From: Anaspis maculata
Lineage: Eukaryota > Arthropoda > Insecta > Coleoptera > Scraptiidae
Direction of reading: 5' to 3'
Assembly: GCA_949128115.1 (NCBI GenBank)
Contig: OX421965.1
Coordinates: 46,987,257 to 47,051,256 of the forward strand
Length of the DNA: 64,000 bases
The notes under the pieces are model-generated. The model saw only the letters and a program-made list of their open reading frames with translations. It had not been told where the DNA came from and did not search any database. How positions within the stretch are numbered: the stretch's first letter is position 1; each line of letters starts with the position of its first letter. A program made the translations under genes and the position numbers. Below, one piece after another: positions 22,816 to 32,308 of the stretch.

Positions 22816-23884
22816 CCCAGACAGCACGAAATGTTTTGAAAATATTTGGTAGTAGTTGATGAATATTTACAACATTCTATAAATGTTTACAAAATATTCG
22901 TCACAAATATTACAGAAATATTGAGGTGAAATATTGTACCAACATTCAGCAAATATTTTGAACATTTATTGAATATTTAGCAATAAATATTATCAAAATA
23001 TATAGTGAACTTAATTTCTCAAATATTTACAGTATTCTAGACAATGTGGCTTCCGGTTTTTGTTTTGGTCATTCGCACGGATCTTTGAAATATATAATTG
23101 TGTTGTGTCGAAGAGATAGTGTTTCACATCCCTTTGACTTCAAGTGTAGTTTGCCTTAAATTAACAAAACTCGGTTTGCGGTCCTGAAAGTACCTTTTTA
23201 ACGGCCTACAATAGGTTTTTTCTATGTTACGGTTGAAATGATTCATAATGTCGTGAAATACATCCGTTGTTTTATTTGTTTCGTACAAATACGTCACTTT
23301 AATTTATTTCGACACTAATTGGTAATTTATGTAGCAAGTACGCGGATAAATCCGCGTGTTTAGGGACGAGGCGGTAGCCGAGTATCCCTAAAAGTGGATG
23401 AGCCGCTGAATCTTCCAGATGTATAGTTAGCAAAATTCATATTATTCATCTAGCAGACATCTGCGTGTTCACATAGTAGTTTACCCAGAACCACTGAACC
23501 TTTCCAACGGCCCCGTAGCACAGGTGGTCAGTATCTGTCTGTGGTGCGGAGATTGCGGGTTCGATTCCTGCTGTAGCCTGGGCGTTGTGTGTCGTCTTTT
23601 CAGCTAAATTAATTGTATATGGAATAAAGGCGAGCTCCTATGGCTAAAAAAGGCTGATAAGAAGAAAAACAAACTTTTTTTTTAATTTCAAAAAATACGT
23701 GGTTCTAAATGTTTTTAGAATATTTTTGGCAAATATTGTACAAATATTGAAAAGCGGGACATCAAAACATTCAGTAAATATTTATACAATATTCACTGAA
23801 TGAATTCCAATATTTTATAAATATTATAATATTTGGCTTTTAATATTTCACAAACATTTTGAAAATGTTTATGTGCTGTCTGGG
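22816..23884. mobile_element. palindromic element with CCCAGACAGCAC ends
   Basis: CCCAGACAGCAC at 22816-22827 and GTGCTGTCTGGG at 23873-23884 are perfect inverted ends. The arms are dominated by aatattt/aaatatt motifs on both sides (aatgttttgaaaatatt against aacattttgaaaatgttt). The ends differ from the CAGGGTG palindromes. The dinucleotide AT adjoins both ends but is too short to be convincing. A SINE sits in the interior at 23508-23690. Confidence 0.75.
23508..23690 (+). repeat. tRNA-headed SINE, family A
   Basis: The plus strand has an A box (TAGCACAGGTGG, 23516-23527) and a perfect B box (GGTTCGATTCC, 23558-23568) in a ~75-nt tRNA-like head. The body has aataaaggcg, gctcctatggc and aggctgataagaagaaaa, then a T/A-rich tail. 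The body matches the minus-strand SINE at 20030-20232, so two members of one family lie 3.4 kb apart. It is inserted inside the palindrome at 22816-23884. Confidence 0.85.
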
Positions 23885-24008
23885 ATGATATCTGACACTG
23901 GAATATCTCATTCAGGGAAGCTGACAAGAGTGTTGAGGAAAAAAGCCTTACCTTTGAGTGTTTACATTTCATTATGTCGCTCACAAAAGGAAAACAAAAC
24001 ACAAGCCA

Positions 24009-25620
24009 GATAGTAAGTAAGTAAGTAAGTAAGTAAGTATATATTTTTGCCAATAAGATACAAACTCAGGTATATGTGGCACGTCAGTCTTACAATTAAA
24101 TGGATAAATACACACAAAAAATAACAGCAAACAAAGAAATAAATATAAATACAAAATATACATATGTACAACAATTGACAACAGCAGATGGCCCGACCAC
24201 TACTGAATAAATTCGCGCAAGTCATAGAATAGCCTGTCCTGAAGGTAATCCTTCAACCCACGCCTGAAGGCCGCCAAGCTGCCAATGGACCTAATTGACT
24301 CCGGGAGAGCGCCATAGGCCTTTATCATCCTGTATCTTGCGCTACGCTCAAAAAACGCCGTCGAGTGGGCCGGAATTCTGAGTGAGTGCGCGTGACGCGT
24401 TAGGACGCCGCAACCGTTGTACATGTCTCTATTTGTGGAAAAAGAAGACATGTTTTTTCTGACAAACATACATAACCTGTAGATGTAGAGGGTGGCCAAG
24501 GGCATGATCCGCAGTGCACTGAACAATGGTCTACTGGGTTCTCTATAATTGACTTTTAGCATTGATCTTATTATGCGCTTTTGAGTGATGAATGCATACC
24601 TCATGAGTACAACCGGTGCAGATCCCCAAAAGATCAACCCGTAGGACAGAACACTTTCAACATGGGCAAAGTAGTAAGTTCTGAGCGCGTGGATGTCGAC
24701 AGCGTCTCTAATATTGTTAATAGCGTAGCATGCGCTGTTCAATCTTGAAATGACTTGCCTGATATGTGGCTCAAATCTTAGTTGAGAGTCAATCCTAACC
24801 CCTAAAAACTTGGTGTCCGCTACCACAGGTATAGACCTTGAATTCATCTTTATGTATAGACTCTCACCACCGACAACCGAGGACTGATTAAACTGCAATA
24901 CAATGGTTTTGTCACTGTTTAGAAGTAAGGAGTTTTCACTACACCAAGAGTTCATCTCGCGAACAGCGCCCGAGCCCGAAGCCGCCGCAGTCCCCGCGTC
25001 TAAACCCGACACTATGCAAGATGTATCATCAGCAAACTGATAGATTGACGGAATTGAGAGGGCTTGAGGGAGATCGTTAACATAAATGTTGAACAAGAGT
25101 GGTCTCAACCTCGCACCCTGTGGAACGCCTTGTTCTAAATCTCTAGGATCGGAATAGTGATATCCTATCTCATTGTTAGAAACGTGCCTTAGACACACTC
25201 TGTGGGTTCTTCCACTCAAATATGATCTGAACAGACTTAGGGCGACTCCTCTGATTCCATAACAATATAACTTATCAAGCAAGATCTCGTGATCAAGCGT
25301 ATCGAAGGCTTTGGACAAATCAAAATACACACCCGCAACGGTGTTTTCCCTTTCCAGTGACTCAGTGACACATGATAAAGACTCAAATAATGCGTCCTCG
25401 GTTGACCGACCCTCTATGAATCCATACTGAGTCCCAGATAAAAGGTTACTACCACTCAAAAACTTATAGAGTCTTCTGTAGATCAGGCCCTCGAACACCT
25501 TGGAAAAAGAAGACAACAAAGAAACAGGTCTGTAGTTGACGGCGCTCAACTTTGATCCCTTTTTGTGTATGGATGAAGATGAACCAGGAATGCAAAATAA
25601 AGCTGACTTCGTTCGGTGAA
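24009..25620 (-). mobile_element. 5'-truncated LINE with a tandem TACT tail
   Basis: The minus-strand element comprises an RT frame (24200-25549), a short 3' UTR and a terminal microsatellite (agta on plus, 24011-24040) that serves as the 3' tail. Similarity to LINE RT starts in mid-domain near 25600, as expected after incomplete reverse transcription. The 5' edge lies somewhere in 25600-25650. No flanking duplication could be fixed by eye. Confidence 0.85.
24200..25549 (-). CDS. LINE reverse transcriptase, C-terminal 449 codons, open frame
   Basis: This is an uninterrupted minus-strand frame coding most of a non-LTR (jockey/CR1-type) RT and its C-terminal region. Motifs occur in order: NYRPVSLLSSFSKVFE (finger), TQYGFIEGRSTEDAL, VYFDLSKAFDTLDHEILL (motif A Asp), LEQGVPQGARLRPLLFNIYV (motif B), YQFADDTSCIV (motif C, catalytic FADD), then SDKTIVLQFN and the thumb. 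The C-terminus ends naturally with LQDRLFYDLREFIQ. Coding continues upstream in frame (KKGSKL) to the truncation point, so the first codon is not a true start. One oddity is GARLRP where most relatives have G(S/T)xLGP in motif B. The long open frame implies recent insertion, but without the endonuclease it cannot mobilise itself. Confidence 0.9.
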   Translation of the reverse strand: MSAVNYRPVSLLSSFSKVFEGLIYRRLYKFLSGSNLLSGTQYGFIEGRSTEDALFESLSCVTESLERENTVAGVYFDLSKAFDTLDHEILLDKLYCYGIRGVALSLFRSYLSGRTHRVCLRHVSNNEIGYHYSDPRDLEQGVPQGARLRPLLFNIYVNDLPQALSIPSIYQFADDTSCIVSGLDAGTAAASGSGAVREMNSWCSENSLLLNSDKTIVLQFNQSSVVGGESLYIKMNSRSIPVVADTKFLGVRIDSQLRFEPHIRQVISRLNSACYAINNIRDAVDIHALRTYYFAHVESVLSYGLIFWGSAPVVLMRYAFITQKRIIRSMLKVNYREPSRPLFSALRIMPLATLYIYRLCMFVRKNMSSFSTNRDMYNGCGVLTRHAHSLRIPAHSTAFFERSARYRMIKAYGALPESIRSIGSLAAFRRGLKDYLQDRLFYDLREFIQ

Positions 25621-25835
25621 TGGAGGGGTCATGAAGATATTGATTTTGAAATCATCTTGATAACATCTTGCAAATTGAAGAAGTGATTGAGAATGAAAAT
25701 ATGATGCCAATATTATTATTATTGATTATAGTCCGGATGTTAAGAGCAAAAAACAGGGGGTACCCTGCATTTTGAGGTAGAGCGAAGCCCCTTTGCATGT
25801 GTGATGCTTGGACCCTCCCGGATCCATAATCATCG

Positions 25836-27100
25836 GTAGCCACCGGCAAAAATCGTGCAGGCACTGTATACAGGGTGAAGCAGAAAAAAAATTAAGAAAA
25901 TTTGTATTTCGTGAACCAAAACGGATGGAGTCGCGTGAAACACCATATCTGTTCCAAATTTTGCGCTTATCAAGATAAAGAAATCCGTTTTCGATTATCT
26001 TGTGCCAGTTTTGAAATATCAGGGAAAGAAAAAAAAAAGAAAGCTGAAAATTGCCTTTCCATAAATGGCTGAAAATTCAAGATAAAGAGATGCGATTTGG
26101 TTTGTATACTCTGAGTGATGTTTCAAGTGAAATTCGAGGAGTAGCCACCTGGGAAATCACTGCGGGCGCTGTTACAGGGTGAGGCAGAGAAAATTGAAGA
26201 TAAATCGTATTTCGTGAACCCAAACAAATGGACTCACGCGAACCACCAAGTTATGTTCTAAATTTTGCTTTTGACAAGGTGTGAGTAATAGTTTTTGAAA
26301 ATCTCATTCATTTTTTGAAAAATCATTATAAGAACTTTTTCTTTTTTGAACTTCATTTTTTTCTTGTATGGCTGAAAACCCAAGATATAGATGTGCAATT
26401 TGGTGAGTATGTCAATAGTGATGTTTTACGTAGAACGCGATTGAAAGGAACCGGCGCCAGTACTGCAGGCGCTGTATACAGGGTGAAGCAGAGAAAAATC
26501 TAAAAAAATCATATTCCGTGAACCGAAATGAATAAAGTCGCGTGAACCGCCATATGTGTTCTGAATTCTGCTCTTGAAAAGATGTGTGCAGTAGTTTTTG
26601 AAAATCTCGTCGACATTTGTGAAAAAATTGACATAAAAACTTTTTCGTTCTTGAATTTCTTTTTTTTATGAACGGCTGAAAATCAAGGATAAAGGGATGC
26701 AATTTTGTAAGTATGTCGATAGTGATGTTCTACGTGAAACGCGATTGATAGCCACCGGCGCCAGTACTGCAGGCGCTGTATACAGGGTGAAGCAGAGGAA
26801 ATTCTTAAAAAATCATATTTCGTGAACCGAAATGAATAAAGTCGCGTGAACCGCCATATGTGTTCTGAATTCCGCTCTTGAAAAGATGTGTGCAGTAGTT
26901 TTTGAAAATCTCGTCGACATTTTTGAAAAAATTGACATAAAAACTTTTTGGTTCTTGAATTTCTTTTTTTTTATGAACGGCTGAAAATTGAGGATAAAGG
27001 GATGCAATTTTGTGAGTATGTCGACAGTGATGATTTACGTGAAACGTGGTTGGTGATCACCGGCGCAAACACTGCAGGCGCTGTACACAGGGTAGAAGTA
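25836..27100. repeat. ~305-bp tandem units of the left foldback arm
   Basis: Five diverged copies are spaced 312, 302, 305 and 303 bp apart. Each runs from a caccggcgc...actgcaggcgctgtatacagggtgaagcag block through aatcatatttcgtgaaccgaa and cgcgtgaaccgccatat to a gctgaaaat...aagata block. The second unit is the most diverged. Several small minus-strand frames (MHPFILDFQPF-like) repeat once per unit and are by-products of the tandem array. Confidence 0.85.
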
Positions 27101-27318
27101 GAAAAAAAATGAAAAAATCGAACCTACTAGTAGTTCGACAGGGATGATGTCGTGTGAGCCACCATATATATTCCTGATTCTGCAATTATGATGATGCAGT
27201 TAACCACTTAGATAGCCTGTTTTGTTTCGAAAGAATCGCGATTAAAATTTTATTATTGATTTAAGTTTTTGATAATGAAAATTGTAATATTATAATGTGT
27301 ATAATGAGTAAAGTCAAA

Positions 27319-29343
27319 TTAAAAATATTTTATCCATGGGAAGGGAATGGTCGACGGCAACATGCCCATGATGCTCACAGCATTTCCCCGTTGAATGGCA
27401 AGACTGATTCTTTGAATTAGGTAAATTTTTGAACGTGTTCTTCCAGTCACAGCTTTCAATCTTTTTCCTAATTGGTCCACAAATTGTACGTTCTCTTTGG
27501 ACCAAGGACCGAGCGTTTTCACAGAAAAAGCTAAAAACCGATAGCCTGCGTCAATAATTTATCAATATTTTCTCCGTTTGTTGTTGGCAGCGATATCGGC
27601 TACGTCCCCAGTACATTTTTATGAGTTTTCTAAATGTGAAGGCGAAAGCGTATCTGCACAGGTCGCGTCCCAGACCAAATGTATTCCGTGAGACCAAGGT
27701 ATTAGCGTCATACCGTCTGGTCTCTTCCCGTCAAGTCTTGACAATCCGATAGGCTCTAAAGTTGACGGAATTTGAGCCAGTAGAAAGAGCTTTCTGGATG
27801 ATGTTGTTGATTTCACGATGACGCGATTGTCTACCAGCGCTTTTCGAGCAAGAAAGACCATGTGTACTTTTAAGATCAACCATCCTCCCACAGACACAAC
27901 GATGGGTTTACATATTTCACATCCTAAGCGCAAAGCAACTGATATGCGGAACACGTTGTCGTTTAAAGGAGTCTCAAGATTTTCACACGGTAACACATTT
28001 AACCAAGCACCAGAGACGGCAGCTGTCGAAGCCAGGTATCTTGTTTTTTCTATCCTTGAATTAGTTGGATTCGACGTCAATTCTTAAGTTATTATCCTGA
28101 TGTTAATGGTATCCCAGGACATGTGACAACTCAGGAACCTCATGACTGACTAGAAGCCACTCTGCTGAAGATTCATTGCACCCACTGATCCAAGTCAAGT
28201 CTTCTTCTTAGGGAAGGAACATGAAAGAAAATACCAAACGAGAAACAGGAACTACAGATGAGAGGAAAGCGGCTCTATATGGATGTCATCAATTTTTTTT
28301 ATCCCAAGTCCTCCATATTGGATATTGGACTGGTAAGGAAGCCATTCGTAATTGGTTCCGCTCTAATTTTAAATTCATCACTTTCTCCAATGTTGCAAAT
28401 ATGTGGCTATCGAGCTTGTTGATTGAGTCATGGAATCCATTCAAGGGCGTAGTCCGAAGAAGGTAGTTCAATTTCGGGATGGCCAAGCAGTGGCGAAGCA
28501 GATACTATGCTGTGTGCGTATTTAGAAGCTTCAATCGATCGAGTAATAATTTGAGTTCTGTTATTTTTTCAATCATGATAATTTCTGTAGATTCAGCGCT
28601 CTACGGTCCACCTAGTAGTCTGAGATTTTTTGAAACTACTTTGATGCCAGGTAGGTGGTTTTCGAAGGATTTGAAGGTTTCACAGTTGAAAGATGAGCAG
28701 AAGAAAATTTCACATTTTTGATCATTGATGTTAGGTCTAAGATTTTCACAATTTTCAGATGCAATTTTGAAATTTGCAAGAATTAAATCTGGAGCTCCTC
28801 CTAAGGTACCATCATCTAAGTACCATGCATTAAATTTACAATTAAGTTGATTTAGAATTGGCTGCATGGCAAGGTAGAAAAGCACTGGTCCAGTGGGATC
28901 CCTAGGGATCCCCTTGTTGAGCTCCAACTTCTGATAAAATCTTCTCATCCCCAAATGATAAATATGATAAATTTCTGTAATACTGGGATAAATGAAAACA
29001 AAATAGGAGTATGTTTTGAAACTTCGTTCAACATGCTGTCACGTTCTATTGAGTTCAAGGCATTTTGAAAGTCTATTTTGAGTATCACCTTATTTTATGT
29101 TGTTATATTATTATCTTCAATGAAGCTTCGGCACACATGTATGATCTGATTCAGATCATCCTTTGGTTGCAAAACCGACCTGAGCGGGACGAAGGTAGTT
29201 TCCCACTGATTCACGTACCATTTGGCAATCAAGCTTGGCTGCTAAACGTCGAAGAGTTGTGCCCACAGCTATGGGACGTATCCCTCCATATCTTTTATTT
29301 AAAGCACATAGTGAGGCTCCATAAAGTACACATGTTTGGATGA
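27319..29343 (-). pseudogene. degenerate RT with R2-like Cys-His/RPD nuclease region
   Basis: Reading leftward, fragments in several frames form one protein of a widespread animal RT-like family that lacks a standard name. They are GASLCALNKRYGGIRPIAVG near 29300, NYLRPAQVGFATKG, KIDFQNALNSIERDSM (motif A Asp) near 29070, a QQGDP-type motif B near 28910, AWYLDDGTLGGAPD (motif C, YLDD) near 28825, then MAIPKLNYLLRTTPL near 28480. The C-terminal region has [10 protein letters not shown]...THGLSC (C-x-C...H-x3-C) near 27890, [15 protein letters not shown] and LVWDATCADT near 27690, and a tail VKTLGPWSKENVQFV...AIQRGNAVS. The Cys-His cluster followed by RPD and a downstream Asp recalls the restriction-like endonuclease of R2-type retrotransposons, which is inference. 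Frameshifts and stops make this copy inactive. Confidence 0.7.
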
Positions 29344-29359
29344 ACTTGGCCCGATAACA

Positions 29360-29470
29360 TGATCTTTATTTTATTTTATTTATTGACTTATCAACGAATT
29401 TCAATTGAATATCAACAAGAACCAGAAAAATCACACGTATAGGGTACCGTCAGAAGCACAATATCACATA
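29360..29470 (-). mobile_element. possible LINE 3' tail fragment
   Basis: On the minus strand the segment ends in caataaataaaataaaataaag, an A-rich periodic tail like that of many LINEs. It sits where the RT gene loses its N-terminus and may be what truncated it. Evidence is limited to the tail. Confidence 0.25.
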
Positions 29471-29476
29471 ATTATA

Positions 29477-29607
29477 CGGGGTGTTTATAAGAGACTGTGA
29501 TCGCGGCAGGCTTGGGTCAGGCCGAAAAACGTAGTAACAGGCGCAATTGTAGTGATCGAGAGCGGATTCCAAAGGCGATGCGATCACAGACGTTTATAAA
29601 CACCCGG
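29477..29607. mobile_element. 131-bp TA-flanked palindromic MITE
   Basis: CGGGGTGTTTATAA and TTATAAACACCCGG are inverted ends, with gactgtgatcgc against gcgatcacag inside. TA flanks both ends (29475-29476 and 29608-29609). It is a compact hairpin inserted in the interior of the larger foldback. Confidence 0.8.
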
Positions 29608-29947
29608 TATTAAAATTTTTGTCATTAAAAAAAACTCGAAAAAAAAAAAGACTTCATGGTGAATGAACTCCGTGAGGGCTCTTTCATAGCCTTGTCACTT
29701 TTTTTGGATTTACAAAAAAATTGTTGTGTGTGATACAGTGCTCCTACAGTACATATCAAATTAAAATTATATTCCTATATAGATATAATAACCACATATC
29801 TTGAAATTTTTCACCATTTGCATTCATTAAAGAAAGAATTTTCATAGAAAAGAATCTATGCGCAATAACTGTAGTACCTATTTAAAAACGGGACCAGACA
29901 TCCTGAAACAGTGTTTTGCATCTTAATAATTTAAAAAAAGGAATATA

Positions 29948-30860
29948 CCGTCCGTTTTTTTTTCTAGGCCCCAGCGCGTAGCGCCTTTATTATGGGCTTC
30001 ACACCCAACATATTATATATTTTTGAAATCAGAAGAACAAAATCTTTCGATTGATGGTATGTCAAATTATTTCTGACAGATGTCATTTTTTGACAATTGA
30101 CAGAATAGTACTTGTGATATATCATTTCAAAGCCCATAAAATTCTGAGGAGAACTGTGATTTTATTTTTGGAATAGGATGTCTTTCACAGCTTCTAGAGG
30201 TCTTCAAATAGGAAAAATTGTTGAAATCCAGAAATACTCAATAAGTTTGTAAGTAGGTGAAACAGGTATTTTCAACAATAACTAATGATAATAATCAATA
30301 AATAATCACAATAAAACGAAAAATGTCCTGAAGAAGTTACTCGAAATGACCGTCTCCTTGTTCCTTGAATGAAAGATTCGACGACCGGTGAATTGGAACT
30401 GCCAGCCCAACGCGATAGCATCCGAGGTGGCCAGGTATGACCCCCTCGATTTTTTTTATGAGCCTATCTGAAAGATGAGGTGTTTATAGAATCTTCCGCT
30501 AATTTGGACGATTTGAAATCAGAATATTATCATCAGTTGATATTAAAAGTACCTATTAATCATTGAGTAGGTATTTCTGAATTTTAACAATTTTTTCTAT
30601 TCAAAGACCCCCAGAAGCTGTAAAAGACATCCTATTCTAGAAATGAAAACACAGTTCTCCTAAGAATTTTGTGGGCTTTAAAATGGTGTGTCACAAGTAC
30701 TATTCTGTCAATTGTCAAAAAATGACATCTGTCAAAAATAATTTGACATATCATCAGTCGAAAGATCTTGTTTTTGTGATTTCAAAAATATATAACATAT
30801 TGGGTGTGAAACCCATAATAAAGGCGCTACGGGCTGGGGCCTAAAATAAAAAACGGACGG
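29948..30860. mobile_element. 0.9-kb TA-flanked palindromic element
   Basis: CCGTCCGTTTTTTTTTCTAG and its counterpart ending AAAAACGGACGG are inverted, with TA at 29946-29947 and 30861-30862. Arms of about 350 bp share ggccccagc/gctggggcc, tgacagatgtcattttttgac and gaagctgt-type blocks at high identity. The interior, near 30350-30450, is unique. It is non-coding and inserted inside the larger foldback structure. Confidence 0.85.
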
Positions 30861-31087
30861 TATACCTATAGTGCTTCACGCGACTTTATTGGTTTCGGGT
30901 CGCGACTCACCATGAGGTATAACTTTATCTCTTTTTTTTTCTGCTGTATCCTGTATATAACCCCCACATTTCTGACACCAGTGGCCACCTGTTGCAGTTT
31001 ACTTGGAATATACTCTTTGACATAGGTGCGTGACGAATGACATCTCCACAGCTTCAACTTTCTGCCAATACAATCACTGGAAAAAAA

Positions 31088-32308
31088 TCAATAATAAAAT
31101 TTTGATCGCGATTCTTTCAAAACGGAACAGGGTATCTCAAGTGTTTTTTTGCATAATAACAATTGTAGAATCAGGAAAATATTATGGTGGTTCACACGAC
31201 CTCATCCCTGTCGAACTACTATATAGGTACGATTTTTCAATTTTTTTTCTGCTTAACCCTGTATACAGCGCCTGCAGTGTTGGCGTCGGTGATCACCAAT
31301 CGCGTTTCACGTAAAACATCACTATCGACATACTCACAAAATTGCATCTCATTATACTTACTTTTCAGACGATCATAAAAAAAAGAAATTCAAGAACGAA
31401 AAAGTTTTTATGGCGATTTTTTCAAAATTGTCGACAAGATTTTCAAAAACTACTGCCCACATCTTCTCAAGAGCAGAATTTAGAACACATAAGGCGGTTC
31501 ACGCGACTTTATTCATTTTGGTTCACGAAATATGATTTTTTTTAATTTTCTCTGCTTCACCCTGTATACAGCGCCTGCAGTACTGGCGCCGGTGGCTATC
31601 AATCGCGTTTCACTTAGAACATCAGTATGGACATACCCTACAAATTGCACGTCTATATCTTGGGTTTTCAGTCATTCATAAAAAAAATAAAGTTCAAAAA
31701 AGAAAAAGTTCTTGTGATGATTTTCCAAAAAATGAATGGGATTTTCAAAAACTATTGCTCACATCTTGTCAAAAGCAAAATTGAGAAAATAATTTGGTGG
31801 TTCGCGGGACTCCATTCGTTTTGGTTCATGAAATACGATTTATCTTCAATTTTCTCTGCTTCACCCTGTAACAGCGCCCGCAGTGATTTCCCAGGTGGCT
31901 ACTTCTCGAATTTCACTTGAAACATCACTCAGAGCATACAAACCAAATCGCATCTCTTTATCTTGAATTTTCAGCCATTTATGGAAAGGCAATTTTCAGC
32001 TTTCTTTTTTTTTTCTTTCCCCGATATTTCAAAAATGGCACAAGATAATCAAAAACGGATTTCTTTATCTTAATAAGCGCAAAATTTGGAGCAGATATGG
32101 TGTTTCACAAGACTCCATCCGTTTTGGTTCACGAAATACCAATTTTCTTAATTTTTTTTCTGCTTCACCCTGTATACAGTGCCTGCACGATTTTTGCCGG
32201 TGGCTACCGATCATTATGGATCTGGGGGGGTCCAAGCATCACACATGCGAAGGGGCTTCGCTCTACCTCAAAATGCAGGGTCTTTCCTCTTAACATCCGG
32301 ACTATTAT
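31088..32308. repeat. right arm of the 6.6-kb foldback, inverted ~305-bp units
   Basis: The arm is the reverse complement of the left-arm units. Markers reading accctgtatacagcgcctgcag fall near 31254, 31558, 31865 and 32170. The inner edge pairs aatcaataataaaattttgatcgcgattctttc with the mirrored block near 27225-27265. It has one unit fewer than the left arm, so unit number has changed since the arms were identical. Confidence 0.8.

Larger units (their letters stand above)
25725..32308. mobile_element. 6.6-kb foldback structure with tandem-repeat arms around an RT gene
   Basis: The outer ends are inverted copies of tagtccggatgttaag (about 25728) and cttaacatccggacta (to about 32304), followed on both sides by a block containing accctgcattttgaggtag. 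The left arm (to about 27265) contains five units of about 305 bp, each marked by a gcaggcgctgtatacagggtgaag-like string near 25836, 26148, 26450, 26755 and 27058. The right arm (from about 31088) holds four inverted units near 31254, 31558, 31865 and 32170, plus a possible divergent fifth near 30945. Between the arms lie a degenerate RT gene (27319-29343), a 131-bp MITE and a 0.9-kb palindrome. Long inverted arms built of direct repeats are the hallmark of foldback transposons. Confidence 0.75.

Noticed and set aside
24009..24040. independent microsatellite
   Set aside because: The (TACT)n run lies exactly at the 3' end of the LINE in its sense and is best read as the element's tail.
25836..27100. 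CRISPR-like or satellite array
   Set aside because: The ~305-bp units are far too long for CRISPR repeats, lie in a eukaryote, and form arms mirrored at 31088-32308. They are foldback arm units.
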